The notes: a model not told the origin generated them from the sequence alone. A DNA stretch of 37,824 nt from Anaerobacillus arseniciselenatis (GCF_001865995.1 NZ_MLQQ01000027.1:1-37824); one strand, 5' to 3'. Positions 1-6,746 are shown, counted from the first letter of the stretch. Numbers and translations: made by a program.

Positions 1-69
1 TCTTGATGGGATTGTTTCAGGAAACTTGGTTCCTTCATTCCAATCCTCAGTTGTAAAGTTGAAGTTTTT
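1..69 (-). CDS. Partial unknown gene downstream of the ThiF-like gene (runs off the window)
   Basis: After the ThiF-like gene, reading on the minus strand, one frame is open from a TAG at 70-72 to the window edge. It translates to 23 residues that read like protein (central part FTTEDWNEGTKFPETIPSR). No ATG, GTG or TTG lies in this stretch, so either the start codon is unusual or a small indel has separated it from its start. An overlapping frame through the ThiF 3' end also looks protein-like (ending TGSLLEKLQLYN), so a frameshift here is possible. In PRTRC cassettes a ParB-like gene is a common neighbour, but nothing visible here shows that identity. Confidence 0.35.
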
Positions 70-89
70 CTAGTAAACTTCCTGTATTT

Positions 90-1043
90 TCACGCTGGAA
101 AGCGTTTATAACAGAACTTGTCGCGCGCCTCCTTTAGTAGCAAATCCAACGTATGAATTTGCTCTTTTTTAATAACTCCAATTCTTCCACCGCCCATTCC
201 CGATTGAACATGACACGTTTGAGCGTTAAAGTTTAATACATGACTATAAATGGAATGTGTATGAAAAAGGTTATTCATGATATTGTTAGCTAGAAGAGCT
301 GCCATTCGATTAGTTGCTGATCTTTGAGGGTTATTTATAACTAGATCTCCGCACGATTCATCAGGGAAATGACTTGATGCATCCTCTAACATATCTGGAA
401 AAATTTGCGTAACGGGTTCTAGGATAACTTTGCCTTTGTATTTAAAGCCAACGACTACCTGACCTGAAAAACCGCTTTGTTGAGTATCCTCCCATTTTTC
501 TTTTGACCAGGCTTCTTTCGGCTTATCAATGACATTAACACCTGTCACACCTGCATCAATCAAAATAAGATTTTCAACATGATCTGAATAAAAATAATCA
601 TGAAATAGTTGACGTGTTTTATTGTTATCTACCATTCCACAAAGAACTTTTACCTGTTGATGGGCTTTATTAATGTTTTTTTCAGCAAATAAACGATCTA
701 ACATATCAATTGTCTTTACATAGCTTGTTACCGTACCTACTGATAAATCGTATACGTCAGCATATCGTTCAGCTAGAACCTCAACCTTAAATTCTCCTAA
801 ATCTTCACTCAGGCAGAGTTGGTTAGCAAGATTTTTCGTTTCAAATCGATCCGCATCACATAAAACGAGATTAACACCAAACGTTACAGGATGATCATTT
901 CTCGATTTGAAACTCTCAAAATGCGTTGCAATATCTTGACAAAGAGACCTAAAAAATTGTCCTCCATTTGCGCCTGCTCCCACTTGTACAATATCAAAGT
1001 ATAATTTGTTCTTTCCTTTTTCTAAAATATTTAATTTATTCAT
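90..1043 (-). CDS. ThiF/E1-like adenylating enzyme of a PRTRC-type cassette
   Basis: This 317-residue protein has the ThiF/MoeB/E1 fold signature. A nucleotide-binding loop VGAGANGG lies at residues 21-28, an acidic segment with DAD at 63-65 is followed by the downstream Asn/Gln of the DxD...NLxxQ motif (NLANQ, 71-75), and GMVDN lies at 136-140. A conserved-type cysteine sits in ESCGD (Cys231), followed by PQRSATNRMAA. Family knowledge: such enzymes adenylate the C-terminal carboxylate of a ubiquitin-like protein and may pass it to a cysteine. The neighbours encode a ubiquitin-like protein, a JAMM peptidase and an E2-like domain, so the likely substrate is the product of 1752-2132. Its start follows AGGAGGAAGAAC. 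An intrinsic terminator lies just upstream with no space for a promoter, so expression needs readthrough. The family call is secure; the transferred modification is inferred. Confidence 0.85.
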   Translation of the reverse strand: MNKLNILEKGKNKLYFDIVQVGAGANGGQFFRSLCQDIATHFESFKSRNDHPVTFGVNLVLCDADRFETKNLANQLCLSEDLGEFKVEVLAERYADVYDLSVGTVTSYVKTIDMLDRLFAEKNINKAHQQVKVLCGMVDNNKTRQLFHDYFYSDHVENLILIDAGVTGVNVIDKPKEAWSKEKWEDTQQSGFSGQVVVGFKYKGKVILEPVTQIFPDMLEDASSHFPDESCGDLVINNPQRSATNRMAALLANNIMNNLFHTHSIYSHVLNFNAQTCHVQSGMGGGRIGVIKKEQIHTLDLLLKEARDKFCYKRFPA

Positions 1044-1063
1044 GTTCTTCCTCCTCTATTAGT

Positions 1064-1091
1064 AAAAAAGGAAGAGCGTTTTAGCCCTTCC
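1064..1091 (-). terminator. Intrinsic terminator inside the PRTRC-type operon
   Basis: On the minus strand GGAAGGGC and GCTCTTCC form an 8-bp stem with one G-U pair around a TAAAAC loop, followed by six T. It lies between the JAMM gene stop and the ThiF-like start. Only about 20 nt separate the T run from the ThiF start codon, so no promoter fits after it. It should cut ThiF expression unless it is overridden. Confidence 0.75.
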
Positions 1092-1104
1092 TCTTCAAAA
1101 TTCT

Positions 1105-1755
1105 TTAAATAACGGATACTTTTTTATTCCATATAGATGGATAATCCATAACTCTAGTAACATCAGGTCTATCAAACACATACTCCAATGGTAAGTCATA
1201 AAAATACCCATTAACGCCAGCTCTAAGCTTCATGTTCGGGTGTTCCTGGTCTAACTCACCAACCACTCCATAAAGCAAAAATCTTTTTTCATCGTTATTA
1301 TCAACTTCAGAAAAATAAGCCTTCATGCTATTATGAGAATGTAATTGAAGTACTTCGATAAATCCCTCCTGATAATAATTTAATTCTTCAAACTCAATTC
1401 GCCCTTTAGATACCCTTTGTAACGGACAATCTACTACATATTCCTTTGTTATAGGATGATAAAAGAAACTAACCATAACTTCCAGTTCCACACCATTTTT
1501 ACAATAATCTCGAAAAAACGTAATAGCAGATGCTAACGTTTCTCCAGGGATTTTCGGAAGGTTGAACTGAAATCCTCTTGGTATTTCTTCTAACATTCGT
1601 AGGTTATCTGCAGGTACAATAATCGTACCTAAATCCGATTGACGAATTTCGTATAATTGTCCATCTTGACCAGCAACGATATTAAAAGGCTGCAAGCCAC
1701 TCTCTAGTAAATCAGAGAGTGACCAACTAAAGGTGTGAATGCCCATTTTCTTCAT
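1105..1755 (-). CDS. JAMM/MPN metallopeptidase, PRTRC protein A-like
   Basis: This 216-residue protein carries a full JAMM zinc motif in its C-terminal half: LHSHNSMKAYFSEVD has His139, His141, Ser149 and Asp152 in the spacing HxHx7SxxD. Family knowledge: JAMM enzymes cut isopeptide or peptide bonds after the C-terminal Gly-Gly of ubiquitin-like proteins, and bacterial members sit beside E1, E2 and ubiquitin-like genes. The N-terminal 130 residues look beta-rich and are not otherwise recognised. The start overlaps the stop of the ubiquitin-like gene by four bases (ATGA), which implies translational coupling. The likely job is to process the adjacent ubiquitin-like precursor, which ends GGAKG, or to remove it from targets. 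The motif is seen; the substrate is inferred. Confidence 0.82.
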   Translation of the reverse strand: MKKMGIHTFSWSLSDLLESGLQPFNIVAGQDGQLYEIRQSDLGTIIVPADNLRMLEEIPRGFQFNLPKIPGETLASAITFFRDYCKNGVELEVMVSFFYHPITKEYVVDCPLQRVSKGRIEFEELNYYQEGFIEVLQLHSHNSMKAYFSEVDNNDEKRFLLYGVVGELDQEHPNMKLRAGVNGYFYDLPLEYVFDRPDVTRVMDYPSIWNKKVSVI

Positions 1756-2132
1756 CCTTTTGCACCTCCAGTTACTTTAGGGAACAACCTTTTATTTTCG
1801 GAATCATGGTCAAAATGAGTACGTTCTTTTGTCATTTCAAAGAATTCTTGTGCCATTGCTGCACGAAGTTCTTCTGTCGTAATACCACCTTCAGGGATAT
1901 CTTGAACAAATTCTGTCACTGTGAATGTGTTTCCATAGTAATGAATGGTCCAATCAGAAAAGAGTTTGATCTCCTGCTTCTTTTTAGATGGAGTCGTTGC
2001 TTTCTTATCTCCTTTATCTCCTTTAGCAGCTTTTGAAGTATTTTTCACATTAGCTTTTTCCTTTTGCTTTACTTCTTCTTCCTTCTTTGTAACTTTAATC
2101 ACGTTTTCTCCAAATAAATTTAATTGATCCAT
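1752..2132 (-). CDS. Ubiquitin-like protein (PRTRC protein C-like) with masked C-terminal diglycine
   Basis: This 126-residue protein has two parts. The first 50 or so residues are a Lys/Glu-rich, low-complexity tail that is probably disordered. The C-terminal 75 residues (from LFSDWTIHYYGNTFTVTEF) resemble the Prok_Ub/PRTRC protein C fold and end KVTGGAKG. A Gly-Gly followed by three residues is what a precursor cleaved by the neighbouring JAMM peptidase would look like, freeing GG for activation by the E1-like enzyme. The second ATG (2132) was chosen because it is 8 nt after GGAGG; the first ATG is only 2 nt away. The upstream leader holds the repeated ACACACTTAGGAGG signal. The assignment rests on weak sequence similarity plus strong context. 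Confidence 0.72.
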   Translation of the reverse strand: MDQLNLFGENVIKVTKKEEEVKQKEKANVKNTSKAAKGDKGDKKATTPSKKKQEIKLFSDWTIHYYGNTFTVTEFVQDIPEGGITTEELRAAMAQEFFEMTKERTHFDHDSENKRLFPKVTGGAKG

Positions 2133-2140
2133 TTTCATTT

Positions 2141-2156
2141 CCTCCTAAGTGTGTAA
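2141..2156 (-). promoter_or_regulatory. Repeated extended ribosome binding signal TTACACACTTAGGAGG
   Basis: This is one of five copies of an ACAC(A)YTTAGGAGG element placed directly before minus-strand backbone genes; the others are near 19231, 19898, 20628 and 22127. It extends the Shine-Dalgarno sequence on its 5' side by about 8 conserved bases, more than ribosome pairing needs. Confidence 0.55.
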
Positions 2157-2188
2157 TTTTAATATTTTCTTCTAAATGTAATAATTTG

Positions 2189-3346
2189 TTAGTTCAAAGT
2201 CTTCTTTGAGACTTCCAACCAACCAGCAAAAGATAAATCCAAAAGTTCAAGCGTATCATGGTCAAAATCTTTGCCTTGTAATTCGTTATACTTCTCGCCT
2301 AAATTGACACCTATAAATAGATGTTCATTATTCTGAGAATGAATAAATGCAAAAGGCATGGTCCCTACATGAGCTATACTTTTCATTTGATAACTTCTTA
2401 GGTCTGGCCAACACGTAGATGTATTGTTATGAACGTTACTGAAAGGATACCTATAGAGCTGCGTTTCAGGTGTTAACACTTGATCTTTCACACAAACAAT
2501 TTTGCAACTCAATACCCTTTGTCCTCTTAAAGTAAATAAAAAAAGCAGCTTCGGATGCCCCACTTCCTCAAATCGCTTACGGTGATATTGGATATCGAAG
2601 CGTTGTGCTTCAACCTCAATGCCGACAAGCTTTGCTCCATCCATCATTTCTTGATAGATAAAGCAATTTTTAGGAAGTAACGGGCTCGAACATGCCTTCT
2701 TCTTTGGTATATATCTCTCTAAAACTTCTAATACCCACTCTTGATCTGCAACGTTTGAAGTCACTTGAAACAATGAATGGATCATTTCTTTATCTAAGGA
2801 ATTTCTCGCACGTGTAAGTAGTTGTTTTAATATCCTACCTGCATATGCCCCTTTCAAATCCCCTAGTAAATTAACCTCATCCAATAAGTAATAAAATAAC
2901 TCATGAATAATGTCTGAGTTCTCAAATTCTCTAACCTTACTCAAGAAACGCCTCAGTGCCTTAATGGTTTCTTTTTCCGAAAAATCATTTGGATCAAACC
3001 TTGAAACTAGAGTTAAGAAAAAACTATTTAGAACTTCCGAATCGCAATCTGATTCATCAATATAACGAAATGCCAAGTCAATAATAGCATTCATCTCCTC
3101 TATCAACGGTTCACCGTTATAGTTTTGAAGATTAAAAAAACCTTCAAAAACTTGATCAAAGCTTTTCTCTCTTAGAAGGTGAGTAACAATTGCTTCATCT
3201 TCTAAAATCCCAAGCATTGAAATCGCTAAATCAGATGGAATAACAGTACGCCTATTCATCGAAATGCCATTGTTAACATTTTCAACGACTGCTTCATGGC
3301 TACGAAGCGTGATACGTGTTTCGTTGACTTCTTTCATTGTGTTCAT
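2189..3346 (-). CDS. Large protein with C-terminal E2-like (PRTRC protein B/Prok-E2_D-like) domain
   Basis: This protein has 385 residues. Residues 1-215 are mostly predicted alpha-helical (Leu/Glu/Phe-rich, HEAT-like in feel) and unrecognised. Residues 225-385 carry the PRTRC protein B pattern: PKLLFLFTLRG at 265-275, TQLYRYPFSNVHNN at 295-308, then Cys312 in STCWPD. Family knowledge: this domain is classed as a bacterial E2-like fold, and the cysteine sits where the thioester cysteine would be. Fusion to a long helical region is unusual for PRTRC protein B, which is normally shorter, and may supply target binding. The first ATG follows GGGAGGAAC at good spacing and overlaps the upstream gene by 47 nt. 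The E2-like assignment is by motif reading only. Confidence 0.62.
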   Translation of the reverse strand: MNTMKEVNETRITLRSHEAVVENVNNGISMNRRTVIPSDLAISMLGILEDEAIVTHLLREKSFDQVFEGFFNLQNYNGEPLIEEMNAIIDLAFRYIDESDCDSEVLNSFFLTLVSRFDPNDFSEKETIKALRRFLSKVREFENSDIIHELFYYLLDEVNLLGDLKGAYAGRILKQLLTRARNSLDKEMIHSLFQVTSNVADQEWVLEVLERYIPKKKACSSPLLPKNCFIYQEMMDGAKLVGIEVEAQRFDIQYHRKRFEEVGHPKLLFLFTLRGQRVLSCKIVCVKDQVLTPETQLYRYPFSNVHNNTSTCWPDLRSYQMKSIAHVGTMPFAFIHSQNNEHLFIGVNLGEKYNELQGKDFDHDTLELLDLSFAGWLEVSKKTLN

Positions 3347-3869
3347 AATAAAGTTCCTCCCATATTGTAAATTGTTTATTCAGCATATCAATAAACGAAA
3401 AAATATCCTCTAAAAACTCATGGTACAACATATAGTAACTTGTACCACAAATCTTTAACTGAAGACCCTCGCTTGTAAATTCACCTTCGAAACTACCATC
3501 AAAATAGTCACTAGAGGAAAGTAAATTACTTTCAAGTCCGAGCTGGGACATACGAAAGGCTTCATACATTGATGTTTGGCTGATCTTCTTATTAAGGTCT
3601 AACCAACCATCAATATGACTATTTGTAACGGTTATGGTCATTACCTCATCAACAGAATCTCCTTCTACTATTTTCGATTTCACAACGAAAAGTTTATCGA
3701 TTGCATCAAAAAATAGTGAAGAATCATCATGGCTGTTTCTAACATAGAACATCAATCCTGGATCTAATGGTACCCCTCTGTCACTCATCATTTTAGCGAT
3801 TAATAAATTATCTGCTGTATAACGAGCCTCTTCCAAAAACTGTACCGTTAGAAAACAGACTTTGGACAT
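3300..3869 (-). CDS. Unknown protein in the ubiquitin-like operon
   Basis: This 189-residue protein is not recognised. It is acidic, with mixed alpha/beta character, no signal peptide, no membrane segment and no metal-binding motif. Ser/Asp-rich stretches are common (for example SNLLSSSDYFDGSFEGEF). Its ATG shares one base with the stop of the gene before it, and its 3' end overlaps the E2-like gene by 47 nt, so translation is tightly coupled to both. It could be one of the small PRTRC accessory proteins or a target adaptor; neither can be shown here. The coding assignment is strong because of the coupling and a continuous frame. Confidence 0.7.
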   Translation of the reverse strand: MSKVCFLTVQFLEEARYTADNLLIAKMMSDRGVPLDPGLMFYVRNSHDDSSLFFDAIDKLFVVKSKIVEGDSVDEVMTITVTNSHIDGWLDLNKKISQTSMYEAFRMSQLGLESNLLSSSDYFDGSFEGEFTSEGLQLKICGTSYYMLYHEFLEDIFSFIDMLNKQFTIWEELYYEHNERSQRNTYHAS

Positions 3870-4201
3870 TAGATAAACCTCCTTTTCTTCTTTTGCTGCG
3901 GTTTAACTGCCAAAATATTATTCGTTAAACCAGCAAGAGAATTTAATTCGTAAATGGGATTTCCAATATTTCTTGCATCTTCAAAATCATAATCAGTGAT
4001 TTCATCGGATTCATATTCCAAGATATCATCGATCGTTTTCTTTAATTCAGACACAGTAAAAGTTGAAAAATCCACATCTCCTACCTTTTCAGAGGAACCG
4101 TATAACATCATTTCGATTAGATACATTCGTTTACTATAAGTAGTATCAATATCTAATGAATGAACTGTCATAGCTTCCTCAAAACGTTGTAACAAATCCA
4201 T
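3869..4201 (-). CDS. First gene of the ubiquitin-like operon, unknown acidic protein
   Basis: This 110-residue protein is of unknown function. It is acidic in the middle (DDILEYESDEITDYDFED) with a basic tail (PQQKKKRRFI). It is predicted helical with no membrane segment. The start follows TTAGGAGGGAGATTT. It is the promoter-proximal gene, directly after a leader with two terminator-like hairpins. First genes after such leaders sometimes encode regulators or antitermination partners, but no domain supports this here. Confidence 0.68.
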   Translation of the reverse strand: MDLLQRFEEAMTVHSLDIDTTYSKRMYLIEMMLYGSSEKVGDVDFSTFTVSELKKTIDDILEYESDEITDYDFEDARNIGNPIYELNSLAGLTNNILAVKPQQKKKRRFI

Positions 4202-4223
4202 AAATCTCCCTCCTAATTGTTAA

Positions 4224-4268
4224 TAAAAGAACCGAAAGAATAGGCAGCTACCTATTACTTCCGGTTCT
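4224..4268 (-). terminator. Leader hairpin 2, terminator-like
   Basis: On the minus strand AGAACCG pairs with CGGTTCT and, further in, AATAGG pairs with CCTATT, giving a long near-continuous stem followed by TTTT. It lies about 20 nt upstream of the first gene's ribosome binding site, so it would stop transcription before the operon unless it is bypassed. Confidence 0.65.
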
Positions 4269-4276
4269 GTAAATGC

Positions 4277-4349
4277 AAAAAAGCACCTCTATAAGACGCA
4301 CTTATGCAAGGATATCCTCCTAAACAAATATGCATCCCATAGGGTGCTT
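4277..4349 (-). promoter_or_regulatory. Leader hairpin 1 with embedded mini-reading frame
   Basis: On the minus strand AAGCACC (4343-4349) and GGTGCTT (4281-4287) can close a loop of about 55 nt followed by TTTTTT. The loop contains TTTAGGAGG followed by a TTG-started six-codon frame (M H K C V L, stop at 4289-4291). This layout resembles a translation- or ligand-controlled attenuator. A matching hairpin precedes the primase operon at 22147-22219. Confidence 0.5.
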
Positions 4350-4360
4350 ACTTCAGTAAA

Positions 4361-4425
4361 TCAGGCTCATAGAGCAATTAAAAAATATTATATAATTATT
4401 TTATCAAATATTAAGTCTAGCAACA
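4361..4425 (-). promoter_or_regulatory. Promoter and operator of the ubiquitin-like operon
   Basis: On the minus strand a TATAAT -10 box (4387-4392) is followed 9 nt later by TTGCTCTATGAGCCTGA (4361-4377), which contains the inverted repeat GCTC-TAT-GAGC. The -35 region is poor. The primase operon at 22231-22300 has the same TATAAT-to-repeat spacing and the same TTGCTCxATGAGCCTGA, so this is probably a shared operator overlapping the transcription start. Confidence 0.6.
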
Positions 4426-4452
4426 ATATAAGATTTTTTTAGATCATCCAAA

Positions 4453-4520
4453 ATCGAGTAGGAGGGGATGACAAATTCCCGAACTCTCTCACCGCACCGT
4501 CGCACCGTTCTGTATACACA
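4453..4520 (-). mobile_element. Probable remnant of a group II intron 3' end
   Basis: On the minus strand this stretch contains GGTGCGGTGAGAGAG, then CGGG, a short loop and CCCCTCCTACTCGAT. It resembles the domain V/VI end of bacterial group II introns, which often finish with a GTGAGAG...CCCC...CTACTCGAT pattern. No reverse transcriptase gene or intron 5' end is present. It was identified from memory of the family, so it is tentative. Confidence 0.4.
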
Positions 4521-4650
4521 GTAGTTCAATTAAGTTAACATATTTATCAAAACCATTTCCTAAAAACCTTATACCTTTCAATAATCTGGTACTAAAATGA
4601 TAAATGGCATATTCTCTACTAAAGAAACGCGTTATATTGTTGAAGAACAT
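4489..4650 (-). CDS. Small unknown reading frame, doubtful
   Basis: A 53-codon ATG frame (N-terminus MFFNNITRFFSREYAIYHF) reads reasonably like protein but lacks a ribosome binding site, and its 3' end lies inside the probable intron scar. It could be the tail of a destroyed gene or chance. Confidence 0.2.
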   Translation of the reverse strand: MFFNNITRFFSREYAIYHFSTRLLKGIRFLGNGFDKYVNLIELLCIQNGATVR

Positions 4651-4664
4651 TTTAATGTCCGGGT

Positions 4665-5333
4665 TTAACTCTTATTTTCTTCTATACAAATATCTATGAT
4701 TTCAATTATCAATTTTTTTCGTTTTTTTCCTAAATAATAATCTTTGATTATGACTGAAGTAAATAAAATCCCAATAGTAAAAAAAGTGATTATATTTAAA
4801 ATAGTAATAAAGTTAGGCTCTACTCCTATTATCCTTGTATCACCACTATATCTTGCTATTTCCAAAACTATACCTTTATTAATCCCCCAAATAGCTACAC
4901 CAATAATAACTGCATGAACTGTACTATAAAACTTATCTAACGGTCCCTCCTCACTTAATACCTTATAGTACCCTCTTAATAGTTTTAATTTTTTATGATC
5001 ATATTTAGTGTAATGATTCAATGTTAAATATGCTTGTTCTAAGTTGACCAATACGTCTTTACTTTTTAATGACTTTGAGAATAATTGGTTTAATAAATCC
5101 GTTCCACCTTCTAAACTATCTAACCATGTATATAATGAGTTTTTTGACTTAATCTTAGAACTATAGCCAAATTGAAAGATATATACAATTAAATAGTAAT
5201 TCAGCACAATGTATATCGAAGAAACTAAAATATATCCACCAAACGAAAGAAACATAGAGATATAGGACATCAAAAATAATATTAGCATTGGAAAAATATA
5301 CCTAAAAAAGATTATCAAGACTTTCTCTTTCAT
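4665..5333 (-). CDS. Unknown four-segment membrane protein
   Basis: This 222-residue protein has two N-terminal membrane segments (residues about 8-60), a soluble middle of about 90 residues (KNSLYTWLDSLEGGTDLLN onwards), then two more membrane segments and a basic Lys-rich tail. The start was set at 5333 because AAGGAG lies 7 nt upstream; an in-frame ATG 33 nt earlier lacks this. It lies 65 nt downstream of a second membrane-protein gene in the same direction, so the two may form a unit. Possible roles include an immunity or toxin-related membrane protein, but no family was recognised. The base composition is more AT-rich than the flanking backbone genes. Confidence 0.65.
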   Translation of the reverse strand: MKEKVLIIFFRYIFPMLILFLMSYISMFLSFGGYILVSSIYIVLNYYLIVYIFQFGYSSKIKSKNSLYTWLDSLEGGTDLLNQLFSKSLKSKDVLVNLEQAYLTLNHYTKYDHKKLKLLRGYYKVLSEEGPLDKFYSTVHAVIIGVAIWGINKGIVLEIARYSGDTRIIGVEPNFITILNIITFFTIGILFTSVIIKDYYLGKKRKKLIIEIIDICIEENKS

Positions 5334-5398
5334 TTTACTTCTCCTTATTATCATCCTTTTTTTCACTTTACTAGCTCTATTTATTATGTATTATTTCC

Positions 5399-6058
5399 CT
5401 ATTGTTCAATACTTTTAACCAGAGAATAGTATTCGTAAAAATCTTTACCAAAAGCTGACAAATTTTTATTTTTCATAGGAGTGGTAAACAACGTATTTCC
5501 AACTTTGAAAAAACTACACTTATGAATTTTATTAAAACTTGCGATCAATGTAGCATCCATAAACGGGATGAAAATGAATATATTGTTTACTTTTTCAGTT
5601 ATTTCCTTTATATGTGTCAATAGGTAATCATTCCATGTTAAGTTTACTACTAAACCATTGGACCACGTAACCACAGGAGCAGCACTATAAGGATGTATTT
5701 TTCCCAGCATGTTTTTTATATCAAATTCTGTTACTTGTTTATTGTTTAAAGTAACTCCTGATGATTTCTCCATGTAGGATATAACCTGATTAAAATCACG
5801 TAAAATGCTTTCTTTTGAATTTTGTATCTCTTTTCTTAGATGTGCCTTCTTTTGTTTTTCAGGTAAGTAAGCCACAATCACATAAAATATATAACTTACA
5901 ATGTACGACATGCTTATATTAAAGAATATATTACCTAGTTTTGCTGATACCCCTGGAATAAACTCAGGTATGTTAGCCCATATAAATTGAGTAAATAAAA
6001 TAATTGTTACAGCTACTAGAGTTCCAATAGAAATCCATAAATTATAACCCCGAAACAA
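5399..6058 (-). CDS. Unknown two-segment membrane protein
   Basis: This 219-residue protein has a TTG start 7 nt after GGGG. It has two N-terminal hydrophobic segments (residues about 8-28 and 42-64), a charged coiled-coil-like linker (PEKQKKAHLRKEIQNSKES), then a cytosolic domain of about 130 residues with aromatic patches. No catalytic motif is visible. It sits upstream of the other membrane-protein gene (4665-5333). The long hairpin at 6120-6187 lies just before its start. Function unknown. Confidence 0.62.
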   Translation of the reverse strand: MFRGYNLWISIGTLVAVTIILFTQFIWANIPEFIPGVSAKLGNIFFNISMSYIVSYIFYVIVAYLPEKQKKAHLRKEIQNSKESILRDFNQVISYMEKSSGVTLNNKQVTEFDIKNMLGKIHPYSAAPVVTWSNGLVVNLTWNDYLLTHIKEITEKVNNIFIFIPFMDATLIASFNKIHKCSFFKVGNTLFTTPMKNKNLSAFGKDFYEYYSLVKSIEQ

Positions 6059-6119
6059 TTTTAATCCCCACTTTACTTTTTTCTTTCAATTATAACATTT
6101 CCTTTGAATTAAATTGGCA

Positions 6120-6187
6120 GTAAGCCCGAAATATAAAAAAAATAGCGTACCGGAAAGGTGAGCTATTTTTTTATAATTCGGGCTTAC
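6120..6187. repeat. Long near-perfect inverted repeat (26-27 bp arms)
   Basis: The left arm starts GTAAGCCCGAA and continues through an A-run to TAGC. The right arm is its complement (GCTA, T-run, TTCGGGCTTAC) with one mismatch and one missing base, around a 15-nt loop. It sits between divergent genes, so it does not terminate either neighbour. It could be a bidirectional terminator left by lost genes, a palindromic repeat or a miniature mobile element. Confidence 0.7.
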
Positions 6188-6253
6188 CATACACTTAAAA
6201 TAAGTGGCAAATAACTGGAGTTAAGATCTTTAAAAACTAAAAATGATGTTGAA

Positions 6254-6529
6254 ATGTTTTTATTGAATTTAGATCGATATTCTCAGTCTATCGTTGAAAT
6301 TAGAGATGAAAAGTTTCATGCATTTGAATTTAATGAGCTATTAGATATTGGATATTCCAATCATTTAATTCTTAGACATGATCTGAGAGGATTTTATTAT
6401 AACCATATTTCTACAGAAGTTGACCGAAATAGTAGGAGTGCAAAACCTATTTCCTTCGACGAACTTATAGAAATTGTGTATGAAAATAAAAAGTCTGTAT
6501 CAGATACTATTAATAAAATATTTTTGTGA
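6254..6529 (+). CDS. Unknown protein, possibly a gene fragment
   Basis: This 91-codon frame has no recognised domain. The composition is protein-like (FNELLDIGYSNHLILRHDL; SFDELIEIVYENKKSVSD). The ATG at 6254 has no ribosome binding site, and the frame stays open and protein-like for about 14 codons upstream (ELRSLKTKNDVE) to a TAA. This suggests the 5' end of a longer gene has been lost. A symmetric hairpin terminator follows the stop. Confidence 0.4.
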   Translation: MFLLNLDRYSQSIVEIRDEKFHAFEFNELLDIGYSNHLILRHDLRGFYYNHISTEVDRNSRSAKPISFDELIEIVYENKKSVSDTINKIFL

Positions 6530-6539
6530 AGTTTTAGAT

Positions 6540-6574
6540 AGAGCTAATTCTATAATGTTTATAAAATCAGCTCT
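6540..6574. terminator. Bidirectional hairpin terminator
   Basis: A 16-bp stem (AGAGCTAATTCTATAA against TTATAAAATCAGCTCT, two G-U pairs on the minus strand) with a 3-nt loop lies between two convergent genes, the 91-codon frame and the propeptide gene. It is a likely shared terminator, although the T runs are short. Confidence 0.55.
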
Positions 6575-6603
6575 TTGGTTAACATCTTTTTAACTTCAAT
6601 GAT

Positions 6604-6723
6604 CTACATGTGAACATTTCCAAGGTCTTGAGGGTTCACCTCTGTTGGTGCTCCAAGGACATTAATCGGTGCAAATGCAACTAAACTGATACTCAATAAA
6701 ACTAGAAAAAAGGTTTTCTTCAT
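6604..6723 (-). CDS. Secreted signalling propeptide (PapR/NprX-like)
   Basis: This 39-codon gene lies opposite the PlcR-like regulator. It encodes a classic Gram-positive signal peptide (MKKTFFLVLLSISLVAFAP), a linker with a possible cleavage after NVLGA, and a short polar tail ending PQDLGNVHM. Family knowledge: PapR and NprX precursors are about 40-50 residues, are exported, cut to 5-8 residues from the C-terminal region, re-imported and bound by the TPR domain of their receptor. The likely mature signal is within the last 5-9 residues. PapR and NprX genes usually follow the receptor gene in the same direction; here the two are divergent, which is unusual. An 11-12 nt spacing from GAAGGG to the start is long. 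The identification is from architecture and context, not sequence identity. Confidence 0.72.
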   Translation of the reverse strand: MKKTFFLVLLSISLVAFAPINVLGAPTEVNPQDLGNVHM

Positions 6724-6746
6724 ATATATCAAATCCCTTCATAAAT

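Noticed and set aside
1806..2127. Plus-strand open frames opposite the ubiquitin-like gene
   Set aside because: They are antisense to a gene with a strong ribosome binding site and coupled stop; composition (Cys/Phe-rich) is that of a shadow frame.
4665..6058. Two-component or toxin-immunity assignment for the membrane-protein pair
   Set aside because: No histidine kinase, transporter or toxin motif is visible; left as unknown.
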